The position numbers were made by a program, and so were the translations under genes. A stretch of DNA of 35,000 nt, taken from assembly GCA_019918135.1 (NCBI GenBank), contig WBZZ01003803.1, positions 1 to 35,000 of the forward strand, given 5' to 3'. Below, piece after piece: positions 9,601 through 17,818 of the stretch. Numbering within the stretch: the stretch's first letter is position 1; each line of letters starts with the position of its first letter. This DNA is from Paulinella micropora. Lineage: Eukaryota > Cercozoa > Imbricatea > Euglyphida > Paulinellidae. Below the pieces are notes generated by a model. That model was given only the letters and a program-made list of their open reading frames with translations, was not told the DNA's origin and did no database searches.

Positions 9601-9622
9601 TCTGACTTTTATTAAAGTCAGA
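9601..9622. terminator. 9-bp inverted repeat just after the recombinase
   Basis: TCTGACTTT and AAAGTCAGA form a perfect hairpin around TTAT/TATT, 17 bases after the recombinase stop. It could act in 3'-end formation. A palindrome beside a protelomerase gene could also be a recombination target, as in phage N15, though this one is short. Confidence 0.4.
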
Positions 9623-9689
9623 AAGTGAAAAAGCAGAGCAAGGTCGAAGCCCTTGCAATGTTTTGGCCGTGCCGCTAATTACAGTTAAA

Positions 9690-10247
9690 ATGAGTTGTGA
9701 CAAACCGTGCCGAGTGGCACCTGACGGGAAAATTTCGCTCGTTGATTTTGCCGGGAAAACGTTTCCTTTTTTGACTCCTAGCCGTTGCGCGGAACGGATC
9801 CGCAGGCACCTCCAGCTACACCCCTACCGGCTAACAAGCGGTCACATTTCGAGATGCAAATTCCCGAAACAGCGCGGCCAGCGCTGCGGCACGTGGGTCT
9901 GCTCGCCCGAAATAGCAGTCGAGGTCATGGGCCAGTTTGCGTCGGACTGGAACGTGCGGCCCTCACGGCGGACACAGCCCAGGGTCAGTAACAAGCCCCT
10001 TGAACCAAGCGTCGCCACTGCCGTGAGCTATCTCGAGGGCATCCGCGACGGATTTGCAGTTCTTGGACAGTTCGCTCCAGACATAACAGGCATGCTCCAG
10101 CCTGCTCTGGACGAGACAGTTAGTGCAATTGACGCCGAAGAAGAGGCAGTGCCTCCTTTCAAGCTCCTGACCCCTGTTCTGACTTACGAGCAGGACGGGG
10201 AAAAAGAAAACGAACTTGAGAGCGTCGCAGAGCATTTTTCGTTTTAA
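9690..10247 (+). CDS. Hypothetical protein with N-terminal Cys-rich segment
   Basis: The ATG at 9690 follows an AT-rich spacer (ATTACAGTTAAA) and is preferred to an in-frame TTG at 9663. The 185-residue product has scattered Cys/His residues in its first half (CDKPCR, HISRCKFPKQRGQRCG, WVC), which could bind zinc, then a helical second half ending in an acidic stretch and HFSF with TAA. The middle RPSRRTQPR is basic. I do not recognise the family. It converges on the F-box gene with an 17-nt gap containing TTAATTAAAA. The frame is intact and base use is like the neighbours, so it is probably a real gene. Confidence 0.6.
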   Translation: MSCDKPCRVAPDGKISLVDFAGKTFPFLTPSRCAERIRRHLQLHPYRLTSGHISRCKFPKQRGQRCGTWVCSPEIAVEVMGQFASDWNVRPSRRTQPRVSNKPLEPSVATAVSYLEGIRDGFAVLGQFAPDITGMLQPALDETVSAIDAEEEAVPPFKLLTPVLTYEQDGEKENELESVAEHFSF

Positions 10248-10264
10248 TTAAAAATCAAGAAGAT

Positions 10265-10843
10265 TTAAAAATCCGTAATGTACAGCTCCCTGTTGAACCG
10301 GGGCTTGAACCGGGCGGCAGTCTCTTCTGCTCCCGTCAACCATAAATAACTGGTCCACTTGTCTACTTGCAGCACGGGCCAGCCCGCGTCCTCGTACGCC
10401 AGCCGGAAGCGGTAGGCCGGTACGTACGCTAACGCCACGATGGAGTCTCGTGTCGTCCTGGGCACGGGGAAAGACGTGCGGCCCATGCGCCTGCACGCGG
10501 CAAAGGGCGTGATCACCCGGTCGCGGTGGTGGAACACGAAGCAGGTGCCACAGTAGCCCTCGACCGTCCTCTTTTGGGTGCAGGTAAAGCAGATGTGCTC
10601 GCTCTTGCGCGACACGGCGTTGATTAATCGCGGCAGCGACTTGGTGCTGTAATTAAAAGTAGCGTTCAGGAACTTGTGCAGGCCGGACAGCTCGCCGTTC
10701 TGCACTTTGCGCCGCTTCCACCGGCCGCGCGCGAACCTGCTCGTGTGCGTTTTGAGGTGACGGATCGTGTGCGCGACTTCGCCGACGCGGAGGTAAGAAA
10801 GCACTTCCACCAGGAGATCAGCTGGTAACGCGGCCAGCAGCAT
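10265..10843 (-). CDS. F-box protein with a C-terminal Cys-rich finger
   Basis: Start chosen at ATG 10843, which gives MLLAALPADLLVEVLSYL. LPxDLLxEVLSYL followed by VGEVAHTIRHL is a typical F-box, the segment that binds Skp1 in SCF ubiquitin ligases. A CFTC...CGTC cluster at about residues 95-115 could bind zinc or form the substrate-binding part, and the C-terminus has several aromatic residues. By analogy with F-box proteins of poxviruses and other large viruses, the role would be to redirect host ubiquitination. A TATA-like sequence (TTATATATA on the minus strand) sits about 15 bases upstream of the ATG. The frame is intact. The F-box call rests on a short motif but is good. Confidence 0.7.
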   Translation of the reverse strand: MLLAALPADLLVEVLSYLRVGEVAHTIRHLKTHTSRFARGRWKRRKVQNGELSGLHKFLNATFNYSTKSLPRLINAVSRKSEHICFTCTQKRTVEGYCGTCFVFHHRDRVITPFAACRRMGRTSFPVPRTTRDSIVALAYVPAYRFRLAYEDAGWPVLQVDKWTSYLWLTGAEETAARFKPRFNRELYITDF

Positions 10844-10857
10844 TTTTGGCTTTCGAT

Positions 10858-10868
10858 GTATATATAAG
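10858..10868 (-). promoter_or_regulatory. TATA-like element of the F-box gene
   Basis: On the minus strand TTATATATACA lies about 15 bases before the F-box ATG. It is a clear TATA-like run in a GC-rich surrounding, though close to the start codon. Confidence 0.45.
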
Positions 10869-11069
10869 GGCCAGAACTTTTGTTTTTGAAGAGCTGTCGT
10901 AACCGTTGGCGGGTGGACCGCCACCTATGATGGGCGCGAGCGGCTTGACCGTGGTGCCGGCGTTCGTGTACATGAAATTGGGCTTGAACGGTGCAGCTTG
11001 CAGCTGGTTCTGCTGCGCAAACCGCTCTGCTGCCAGCGTTTCGGCGTCCAGGGTTTGCTGGTCCAGCTT

Positions 11070-12292
11070 CTAAAGGATCTCCTTGTCCCGCTGGGCCATG
11101 GTCTTTCCGTCCTTTCTCAGGCGCTGTCTCGCGCGGTCGCCGTAAAACAACATGCGCTGCATCATTTCTCGCTCTTGGCGAGACATGCCCTTGAGCGAAG
11201 TCGGCAGCCAGCTCGGAGCGCGGTACGCCAGCTGTTTGAGGCGCTCCTGCTTCTGAATGTCAGCGCGGCTCGGCGGCTTGGGCGGGTCGGGTCCGCGCAA
11301 GACCACCTCGCCGTCGGGGAGGCTCGGCGGAGCGAGAAAACTCTTGTAGTTGTACTCGAGACGGTCGATGTGCTCGTGATAGACCATCGCCGCGTGCCGC
11401 GTCCCCACGTTGCGCTCATCCGTGCATTGGGCAAAGTGAGCCAAGAACTCCTTTTTCGGGAAGAGCTGTCCGTAGTTTTCCCATAGTTGGTGAGGGTCCG
11501 CTGCACTTTCGAGTTGAACATGATGCAATGTGACGTCTGTTCGCGCATAATCCTACATCACAGCACAATCTTTGTCGTATGCATGTAGAGGCAGCAAGAG
11601 AGTGACGGGCTCACGGAGTTGCGCCCAGTCAGGTACTGCACCGCGATGAAGATCGTGATATTCTGACAGACAAACACATGCACTGTTTTACAAGGCAAGC
11701 GATGCTACGATTACTTTACATAATGTCGGTAGGTCCCGAAGAAGTTCTGCATCCAGCGGTCAGTCGAGTCGATGATGCCAACCAGGTCGTCAAATACAAT
11801 GAACGACGGCTCCAGGTACTTGTTCTCGAGATAGCGCTTCTTGAGGTTTTCCACGTAGTTCTGCAAGATGTCCATCCTGAAACCTTCGTAGATCTTGCAG
11901 TGCTGCTCGCTCGCAAAATGAAAAGAAAAACTATTCTTGAACTTGGTGCGAACCATGACCAGGCCGTACTGGAAGGGGTCTTTCTTGCGCGCGCACAGGC
12001 TGTACAAAAGCCATTTCAGGAAATGTGTCTTGCCGCGTTCCGATTTTCCGACTAGCACGAGCAGCTGCCCCGCTCCCTTTTCGCGCGGGTAGAAGACTTC
12101 GATGTTCCGCTTGAACTCGGTCGGCTGCAGCTGCTCTGCCGGCTGCTGCTCCTTCTTCTTCTTCTTCTTGCCCTTGTCTTTCTGCTTGTCGACATAGTCC
12201 AAAATTTTTTCCTCGATTGTCTTCTCGCCGAGCTGCTGTTCCGGCTCCGGCAGCCGTTCGACCGGGCCTTCCGGCTGCTGCTGCTGCATCAT
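11070..12292 (-). CDS. A32-type genome packaging ATPase with two introns
   Basis: FtsK/HerA-family ATPase that drives viral DNA into capsids. Exon 1 (12292-11720) starts at the MMQQQQ pair of ATGs, has a Lys/Gln-rich leader, then Walker A VLVGKSERGKTH and Walker B FIVFDD, and ends FFGTYRHY. Removing a GT-AG intron (11719-11663) joins it in frame to a 56-nt exon reading NITIFIAVQYLTGRN, the sensor block of this family. A second intron (11606-11553) leads to exon 3, which begins IMREQTSHCIMFNSK. In exon 3 one base is missing near 11485, after which the frame reads LWENYGQLFPKKEF. The ORF ends at a TAG (11072-11070), but the same frame stays coding-like beyond it (KLDQQTLDAETLAAERF) to a TGA at 10818, overlapping the F-box start. 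A TTG start at 12316 is not favoured. Confidence 0.88.
11553..11606 (-). other. Spliceosomal intron 2 of the packaging ATPase (54 nt)
   Basis: On the minus strand it begins GTCACTCTC and ends GTGATGTAG. Removal joins the codon CC|G and continues ATT ATG CGC GAA, giving SVSPIMREQT, the expected family sequence. Confidence 0.8.
11663..11719 (-). other. Spliceosomal intron 1 of the packaging ATPase (57 nt)
   Basis: On the minus strand it begins GTAAAGTAATCG and ends TTTGTCTGTCAG. Removal joins RHY to NITIFIAVQY in frame, restoring the conserved ATPase block. Without splicing the frame stops after two more codons. Confidence 0.85.
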
Positions 12293-12331
12293 TTTTTTTT
12301 TTAACTTCTCCCCCAATATTAAAAAAAAGAT

Positions 12332-12469
12332 ATGCCACTGGTCTTGAGTGACAGGACACGCTTGCTAGTCGACCAAGCCGAACCGGCGAAGGCCGCGGTA
12401 AAGGCAGCGCTCAACAAGGCCAAGAAGAAGCCGGCCAAGAAGAAACCCGTTGTCAGTAAGAAGAAGTAG
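12332..12469 (+). CDS. 45-residue Lys/Ala-rich basic protein
   Basis: A short ORF from ATG 12332 to TAG 12467-12469. After a start MPLVLSDRTRLLVDQ, the second half is AAVKAALNKAKKKPAKKKP-like, similar in composition to histone H1 tails and viral DNA-condensing core peptides. It lies in an otherwise empty gap, has an A-rich leader (AATATTAAAAAAAAGAT) directly before the ATG and is followed by a T-rich spacer, all typical of real genes here. It heads the rightward virion block, so a role in packaging or condensing DNA is plausible but inferred. The same frame happens to stay open into the next gene, so the TAG is the only separator. Confidence 0.6.
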   Translation: MPLVLSDRTRLLVDQAEPAKAAVKAALNKAKKKPAKKKPVVSKKK

Positions 12470-12523
12470 CAGGTTTTTTTTATTTTCGCCGCCAGACAGT
12501 TTGATAAAAAGATTCGACCCAAA

Positions 12524-13331
12524 ATGAAGCCCTGGCGCAAGAGGCATGCCGGCCGCGCTTTTACCAGCGATGCGCCTGTTTCCTTCAAGAAGCAGCGCAC
12601 TGGCTTTGTGGGCGGCGGGTCGGTCGAGATGGCGGCCAAGACCAGGGAAATCATGAAATATGCCAACCCGCAGCTCTCGGCCGTGCTGGATGCGGTCGCG
12701 CCAGCAACCGTGCCTGCTGCCACTGCCGCAGCTGCCACTGGTGCGAAGGCCACGCATGCCGCGCCGGTGCTACAGTCGTTTGACAGCAGCGCGGCTGTCA
12801 TAGTGCACGACGACGACGACAAGAAGAACTCGGCGGCCGCCGCGCCCGCCGCTGACGCGAAGACTCCTCCAGCCGCGCCGGTGCTCCAGTCGTTTGACAG
12901 CAGCGCGGCTGTCGTAGTGCACGACGACGACAAAGACGGACAAAAAGAGCAGCGCCAAGCCAGACCTGTTGTCTCAGATCAAAGCAGGCACGACACTGAA
13001 AAAAACACAGAAGCCGGATGCCAAAACACAAAAGCCCGACGCCACAGCAGCAGGCAGCGGCCTCACGGGTGCACTGAGCTCGGCCATGGCCAAAATAAAC
13101 GCATCACTCAACGGCGGCGATGGCAGCAGCAGCAGCAGCAGCGTCGTCGTCGACCAAAAAACACAGGAAGCGAAGGACAAGGTGGCGGCGTACCAAGCAA
13201 ACAAGACTCCCAAACAAGAAGAGAAACTAAGGGCCTGGTCACACAGGCTAGGCGAAGCGATAACCAAGCTCACGAAAGACATCAAGGACGAAGAGGCGCC
13301 TGGGGAGATACAGATGATGCCAAGGAAATGA
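12524..13331 (+). CDS. Ala/Asp-rich virion-type protein with internal repeat, frameshifted
   Basis: It begins MKPWRKRHAGRAF with a basic head and MKYANPQLSAVLDA, a motif shared with the next gene (MHYANPGLGAAMQL), so the two are paralogues. An Ala/Pro-rich linker carries a repeated unit (APVLQSFDSSAAVIVHDDDD) twice, 38 codons apart. Near 12930 coding quality moves to the frame open to 13331: it continues SSAKPDLLSQIKAG, a serine run, then a helical Lys/Glu-rich end (EKLRAWSHRLGEAITKL). The shift is +1 (one extra base or two lost) in the GAC/AAA repeat. Left in the first frame the ORF would run to 13399 with low-complexity sequence. Disordered Ala-rich linkers and position fit a minor virion or core protein; no known family was recognised. 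Confidence 0.6.
12761..12930 (+). repeat. Two-copy in-frame repeat, period 114 nt
   Basis: A unit starting GCGCCGGTGCT occurs at 12761 and 12875 and stays nearly identical for about 55 bases (CAGTCGTTTGACAGCAGCG inside). The GAC-rich ends differ in length and coincide with the frame break. Confidence 0.75.
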
Positions 13332-13437
13332 GAAGCAAGAAAGCCAAGCTGGAGGCCAGAAAAGAGATAATAGACAAGGGGCTAGCGCATGACAGATAAA
13401 GTGAATTTTTTTTCTCGGCTTGTCCAATAAAAGAAAG

Positions 13438-14630
13438 ATGTTTACGCCTGGCTGTCCGTGGATCAGCGCCCGGCCGGTAGTAGCAGGCAGTTCTCGGAAG
13501 AGGCCGGCCTGGCTGGATGAATCGCCCATGCCGAAGCGGCTCAAGCGGCCGGAAAACCAGGGCCCCGTGGCCGTCTCTGCCAAGGCCCGCAGCCTCATGC
13601 ACTACGCAAATCCTGGCCTCGGCGCGGCCATGCAGCTGCTGGAGCCGGCGGAGGCGGCGCCGGCAATGACAGTGCCCGCAAAGACAGAAGAAGAGAAGGG
13701 ACCGAAGGCTATAGAACAGAAAAAGAAGGAGGAGGAGCCGAAGGCCACAGAAGCGAAGGAGAAGGAGGAGGGGCCGAAGACCACAGAACATGACAAGGAG
13801 AAGACCGAGGAGAAGGAAGAAGGGCCGAAGGCGGGGGAGCCAGAGAAGATGGAAGAGGAGGAGGATGAATCGGGCGCGATCGAGGAGGAAGAGCACGAAC
13901 CTGAGAAGATGAAGGAGGACGAAGAAGCGCCGACAAAGGCAGCGGAGACGAAGGAGGAGGACAAGGAGCCTCCAAAGGCAGCGGAGATGAAGGAGGAGGA
14001 CAAGGAGCCAAAGAAAGAAGGCCCGAAAGAGAGCGAGGATGGTCAAGTGGAAGAGGGCAAGGAAGAAGACGAGCCGTCCCCTGCTGCCAAGAAGCCCGCG
14101 GCGGCCACAACAAAGCCACACAAGAGCATGCCGCCGTACGTTACGCCACAAACCAGGGCCGACGCTGCTACTCTCCTCCAGGCTACCAAGGACACCAACT
14201 TTGGCTCGTTTCTTTCTACCATAATGGGCGGATCAGACCCGTTTACCAAATGGAAAGACAAACTGCTCGAGCCCACGGCAGGCGCTCTGGTTCCCAGCCC
14301 GGCACTCAACCTTGCTTTCTCTCGGCTCCAAGTAGCGCTCAACGAATATAGCCCTGACCCAATCGACGTGGCAGTGGCGATGCACCAGGCCACAGAGCTG
14401 TGCGAAGACGAAAAACATGAATATGAAGTGGCTAAGTTACACGCAGAGACCACCGCCGGATTTTGCGTGCCTTGCCTAACAACCTCACGGAATTCCAGCA
14501 TCAGAGGGCCAAGAAACTCGAGCTGGCTATCAAACAAAAAGACAATGAAGAAATACGGGAGGCATTGACCGAACTCAAGGGCGTCCTCGACGCGGAACAG
14601 ATCGCGCACGCGTTCAAGGGCACTCATTGA
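13438..14630 (+). CDS. Highly charged Glu/Lys-rich protein, paralogue of the preceding gene, frameshifted
   Basis: ATG 13438 is used (an in-frame TTG at 13420 is not needed). The head is basic (RKRPAWLDESPMPKRLKRP) and contains KARSLMHYANPGLGAAMQLL, matching the preceding gene. Residues about 85-225 are a low-complexity Glu/Lys/Pro/Ala region with repeated KEEDKEP-like units, certainly disordered. The C-terminal domain is helical (DAATLLQATKDTNFGSFL onward). At about 14450 one base appears lost: the open frame goes on to 14568 with poor sequence, while the frame reached by adding one base reads LPNNLTEFQHQRAKKLEL and ends ALKG-like to TGA 14628-14630. The acidic middle resembles viral core or scaffold proteins, but no family is recognised. 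The antisense strand is also open here because of the GA-rich composition. Confidence 0.65.
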
Positions 14631-14669
14631 AAAAAATAAACTGACTGACTGCAAAAACAAGGAAAGAAA

Positions 14670-14936
14670 ATGCAACACCTGGCCTTCTTCGACCCGACCT
14701 TGGCCCTGGCCTTGGGCAAAGTCAACGAAAAACAGGCGCGCGTCGCGGGACAGAAACGCCGAGTGCAAGAGGACGCCGAAAAAAGAGCCATCGAAGTCTT
14801 TCAGACTACTGTGGCCGAAGCGCCCATCGAGAAAGTGTTTAAGCAGCCGGCCATCGCCGATGCGACCATCTTGTTAGAAGTAACACCTGAACAAGCCGCC
14901 CGCTGCGAGCAGCAGCTGCTTGGCGGCGGCAAATAA
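14670..14936 (+). CDS. Hypothetical small helical protein
   Basis: An intact 88-residue ORF with an A-rich leader (GGAAAGAAAATG) and followed by TTAATTTTTTTTTT. The sequence is mostly amphipathic helix (NEKQARVAGQKRRVQEDA, then PEQAARCEQQLL) and ends GGGK. It sits 39 bases after the corrected end of the previous gene in the rightward virion block. No family recognised; it may be a small virion or chaperone protein. Confidence 0.6.
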   Translation: MQHLAFFDPTLALALGKVNEKQARVAGQKRRVQEDAEKRAIEVFQTTVAEAPIEKVFKQPAIADATILLEVTPEQAARCEQQLLGGGK

Positions 14937-14979
14937 TTAATTTTTTTTTTCTTGTCGGGCAGATTAACTATATCAACAA

Positions 14980-15573
14980 ATGAGCGGACACCGAGGCCCT
15001 GTCGTGCCGCTAGTTAACACCGGCGAAGAGAAGTCGTCGGCCGCCCAGGCCAACCAAGTCGAGCATGGTACCGAGACCCGGCCAATTATCCAGACCGACA
15101 GTCTCGCTACCAGCTGGATCATCTACTCGGCCCTGTCGGCGGCCGGCAACAACCTGGACCCGGTCACGACCATCGGCAAAATGAAGAAGGTGGCCCAAGC
15201 CCTGTCGCAGAACTCGCTGGCCCCTTGGTACAAGGGAGCGGTCCTGCTCGTCGGCACACCCGCGGAGATCCAGGACGTGTATGGAGCAGATTTCCGCAAG
15301 AAGAACTGCGCCGCCGGCGACAACCCGCCTGCAGACTGGGGCGCAAACGGCGCCAACATGCTGCCTTGGCTTGCGGAGCTCAGGCGTACGTACGGCAACC
15401 GGTGGGAAGGCTGTATGCAAGTGGCGGCTTTCGTGGAACAATATCAATCGGCCAAGCTTCGTGACCAGCAATGGGCGGCTATCCCTGCAGTTTCTACCCT
15501 CGATCGCGAGAATGCTTCCGTGCGCGGCTGGACCACCATCCACGAGGCCGGAAACGCGCGCATGATTATATAG
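14980..15573 (+). CDS. Hypothetical virion-block protein, 197 residues
   Basis: ATG 14980 follows a T run and a short TATA-like word (AACTATATCAAC). The frame is intact to TAG 15571-15573. The product has a flexible N-terminus, then a compact mixed region: SWIIYSALSAAGNN, NSLAPWYKGAVLLVGTP, GGNRWEGCMQVAAFVEQY-like stretch, and ends NARMII. The aromatic residues and balanced composition indicate a folded soluble protein. It lies among capsid-related genes, so a virion role is likely. I do not recognise a family. Confidence 0.65.
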   Translation: MSGHRGPVVPLVNTGEEKSSAAQANQVEHGTETRPIIQTDSLATSWIIYSALSAAGNNLDPVTTIGKMKKVAQALSQNSLAPWYKGAVLLVGTPAEIQDVYGADFRKKNCAAGDNPPADWGANGANMLPWLAELRRTYGNRWEGCMQVAAFVEQYQSAKLRDQQWAAIPAVSTLDRENASVRGWTTIHEAGNARMII

Positions 15574-15580
15574 AAAATTT

Positions 15581-15587
15581 AATCTTA
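15581..15587 (+). promoter_or_regulatory. AATCTTA motif and TATAAA box
   Basis: AATCTTA lies 25 bases before ATG 15612, and TATAAA follows at 15592-15597. It matches the AATCTTG element seen before other genes. Confidence 0.5.
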
Positions 15588-15611
15588 GCAGTATAAAGGG
15601 CAAACGGAAGC

Positions 15612-16294
15612 ATGACAGACCCGTTTGCTAATCTCGAACCACCCACCGACCCACTCCCGCCTGTCGCCGAAGCTAAAGCGGCTGCAGCAGCTCCGCCTCC
15701 TACCAAGCGTCGCCGGACAGCAGGCCCGAGCGCGGCCGGCCTGGCACGGCGCCTGGGAACAGCGCCATCGTCTGCAGCGGGACCAGAAGACCCCGTGCTG
15801 CGCGATGACCCCAACTACAGGCTCTTGTGCGCTGATGGCCGCAGCGCCCTGATCGGCCCCAAACTCAAAAAGGCGCACATCAACTGCGACCCAAAATCTC
15901 TGCGCATGCTGCCCAGGCAGAAGCTGCCGCTGTTGTTGGACGAAGTCGAGGAAGTGCTGGTGAGCTGTCTGGCAAGCTGGCGGATGCCGTGCTCAAGCAA
16001 GGGCTCGTGTGCCTCGAGAACCTAGTAGCGAACCGATCGCGTTACCAAATCTCGGGCACGACCGAGGCCTGCTTTGCCAATGACCGGTGGTGCTTCTTGC
16101 TCGAGCGGGCCAAGCTGCGCGCGGGCATCGGGCTGCAGCGCCTGGACCCTATGACTGAACTAGCTCTGCTGACGGCACAAACGGCCGCCATCACTCATGC
16201 CAAGAACACGATCTTTGTAGCACAGCCAGGAGCTAGCCAGGCTACAAATCTAGACGCACCCGCGCCCACAGAAGAACAGAAGAAGAGCAGTTAA
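15612..16294 (+). CDS. Hypothetical virion-block protein, frameshifted
   Basis: The first frame (15612 to about 15960) encodes a Pro/Ala-rich start with KRRRTAG, a possible nuclear signal, then DDPNYRLLCADGRSALIG and QKLPLLLDEVEEVL. It then degenerates, while the frame one base back continues as GELSGKLADAVLKQGLVCLE and runs to TAA at 16294 (end EEQKKSS). Adding one G in the GG at about 15958 joins both into one protein of about 227 residues, so I treat this as one gene. The C-terminal half is helical with a Thr/Ala-rich tail. No family recognised. The gene starts 38 bases after its neighbour and is followed by a long A run. Confidence 0.6.
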
Positions 16295-16352
16295 AATTAA
16301 AAAAAAAAAATTTATTTTGTTGTGCGCCAATTGAACATCTCTCCAAAAAGGC

Positions 16353-16817
16353 ATGTCCGAGGTCGTGAGAGATCTGTTTTCGCTTGAAAACTTTGCCCGG
16401 TCAAGCGCGGCGGCCGCTTTTGCCTATGTGGCCGCCCCGGTCGTCATACCGGGCAACGCGATGTTTAGCTTTTCGTCTGTCCCTGTAATAGGGGCCACTG
16501 AGGTCAGCAAGAGCACTGGCCTGGCGGTCGTGGCTTTCTTGATTGCCACTGCTATTGACCTGATTCAGAGTAGAGTCCTTAACCGCACCAAGGAGGGCAG
16601 GCTTGCCTCTTACCCCAGCTTGGCCCTGCACGTGGCAGGAGGAGGCCTGTTGTTTGCCATGTTGCCCCGCCTCCTGAGCAGGGGCCAGCTTGGCCTGGTA
16701 GGCGACGGTGACACCGCCAAGCAGTTGTTCTTGATCGGCGCGCTGAGCGAAGTGCTGTCGCAGTACTTCTACGAATGCTACCTGAACCCCGCGGGCCAAG
16801 GACACTACCGCTTCTAA
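16353..16817 (+). CDS. Multi-spanning membrane protein
   Basis: An intact 154-residue ORF with about four hydrophobic segments: SSAAAAFAYVAAPVVIPG, TGLAVVAFLIATAIDLIQ, ALHVAGGGLLFAMLPRLL and a weaker KQLFLIGALSEVLSQYFY. Short charged loops separate them. Viruses with an internal lipid layer under the double jelly-roll shell carry several such small membrane proteins next to the capsid gene, so it is probably a virion membrane protein. That is inference from topology and position; no family is recognised. An AT-rich leader precedes the ATG. Confidence 0.65.
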   Translation: MSEVVRDLFSLENFARSSAAAAFAYVAAPVVIPGNAMFSFSSVPVIGATEVSKSTGLAVVAFLIATAIDLIQSRVLNRTKEGRLASYPSLALHVAGGGLLFAMLPRLLSRGQLGLVGDGDTAKQLFLIGALSEVLSQYFYECYLNPAGQGHYRF

Positions 16818-16823
16818 AAAAAG

Positions 16824-16830
16824 AATCTTG
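16824..16830 (+). promoter_or_regulatory. AATCTTG promoter motif
   Basis: AATCTTG directly follows an A run and lies 22 bases before the ATG at 16853, in the same layout as before other genes. Confidence 0.55.
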
Positions 16831-16852
16831 TGTAGCTAGTCTAGAGTGAAGA

Positions 16853-17393
16853 ATGCCAGTGGAAGAGGAAGCTCTGCTGGCCTGGGCTCTGATCGTTACA
16901 ACCGCTATCATCGTGGTCGGCTGTGTGCGCGCCTGTTGCAAACGGCTCTTGCGCCCAACCATCTCGTGCGACCTCGACAAGCCGCTGCCTACACACTACG
17001 TGACGCTCGATGACCTCCTCCGGCGGCCTTACCAAGCGCCAAGCGCTGCAGAAGCTCTTTGCGGACCTGGAGACTGTGCTGGACAACTGGGGGCTGCTGT
17101 CTGCAGGCGAGAGCAAGGACCTGCGGATGCAGTGGAACTTAGGTCTTGAACAGCAAGTTGCGACCGTTGAAAAGTTCTTTTTGCCTGCCTACAAGGACGG
17201 CAAGCTCGCCGCGTACGTCCAGAGCGAAGCTGGCATCTGGTTTGAGCTGGCCGCCAAGACTCGTGCTCCGACTGCCGCCCTGCAACAGCTGCAGCAAAGA
17301 TTTCTGGCCAAGCAAAGTCTGGCCAAGGACGCTCAGTTCCTGGGACAAATTGCGCAAGTCATGGAACGCATCTGCCAAGTCATTGTCTTTTAA
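16853..17393 (+). CDS. Single-pass membrane protein, probably one frameshifted gene
   Basis: The first frame starts at 16853 with an acidic tip and one membrane helix (LLAWALIVTTAIIVVGCV) followed by a Cys/Arg-rich stop-transfer segment, then THYVTLDDLLRR. Near 17010-17030 coding quality moves to another frame (LTKRQALQKLFADLETVLDN) that runs to TAA at 17393. That second frame has its own ATG at 17010, so two overlapping genes are possible, but it has no promoter-like spacer and the first frame deteriorates at once, so one type II-like membrane protein of about 178 residues broken by a frame change is more likely. The C-terminal part is helical and soluble. Probably virion-associated; family unknown. 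Confidence 0.55.
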
Positions 17394-17444
17394 ATAAAAA
17401 TGAAAAATTTAATTTTCGTGACTTATCAAGTTTAATTAAGAAAG

Positions 17445-17777
17445 ATGGGCAAGCGCACGCGAGAAAGGCACGAGCGGCACACGGCCAAGAAGGCCGCCCG
17501 CAAGGACGCCCACGCCGCCACCGAACAGCGCATAGGGCGCAGAAAGGCGGAGAGGAGGGAGCGGACCCGCGAAGGGCTGCGGCAGTTTGGCAGCACTCTC
17601 AAGTCAGTCACTGGCTTTTTTGGCAAGCAGATCGACAAGGTGACCGACATCCCGAAAGACGCGATGGACACCACCAAGCAGCTAGGCGATAACGCCGAGG
17701 GCGGCCTCAAGTCCATGGCGCTGCCTTTGGCGGTCGGCGCCGCGGCGATCGGGGCCGTGATGATCCTGAAAAAATAA
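17445..17777 (+). CDS. Basic protein with C-terminal membrane anchor
   Basis: An intact 110-residue ORF. The first 50 residues are extremely rich in Arg, Lys, His and Glu (MGKRTRERHERHTAKKAARK), then a helical middle (VTGFFGKQIDKVTDIPKD), and a C-terminal hydrophobic helix LPLAVGAAAIGAVMILKK. It may link viral DNA to the virion membrane. TTTAATTAAGAAAG precedes the ATG. It sits just before the major capsid gene. No family is recognised; the role is inferred from charge, topology and position. Confidence 0.65.
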   Translation: MGKRTRERHERHTAKKAARKDAHAATEQRIGRRKAERRERTREGLRQFGSTLKSVTGFFGKQIDKVTDIPKDAMDTTKQLGDNAEGGLKSMALPLAVGAAAIGAVMILKK

Positions 17778-17782
17778 AAAAA

Positions 17783-17789
17783 AATCTTC
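17783..17789 (+). promoter_or_regulatory. AATCTTC element of the major capsid gene
   Basis: An A run followed by AATCTTC lies 30 bases before the capsid ATG; TTAATATTATAC follows nearer the start. It is a one-base variant of the shared AATCTTG element. Confidence 0.5.
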
Positions 17790-17818
17790 TTTGTCCTTAA
17801 TATTATACTGCAACGACG

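Noticed and set aside
13282..14151. 289-codon minus-strand ORF opposite the Glu/Lys-rich gene
   Set aside because: It is the antisense of GA-rich repeats and gives only Leu/Arg runs; the plus strand has the paralogous motif and promoter.
15010..15603. 197-codon minus-strand ORF
   Set aside because: It mirrors the intact plus-strand gene at 14980-15573 and has no spacer-type leader.
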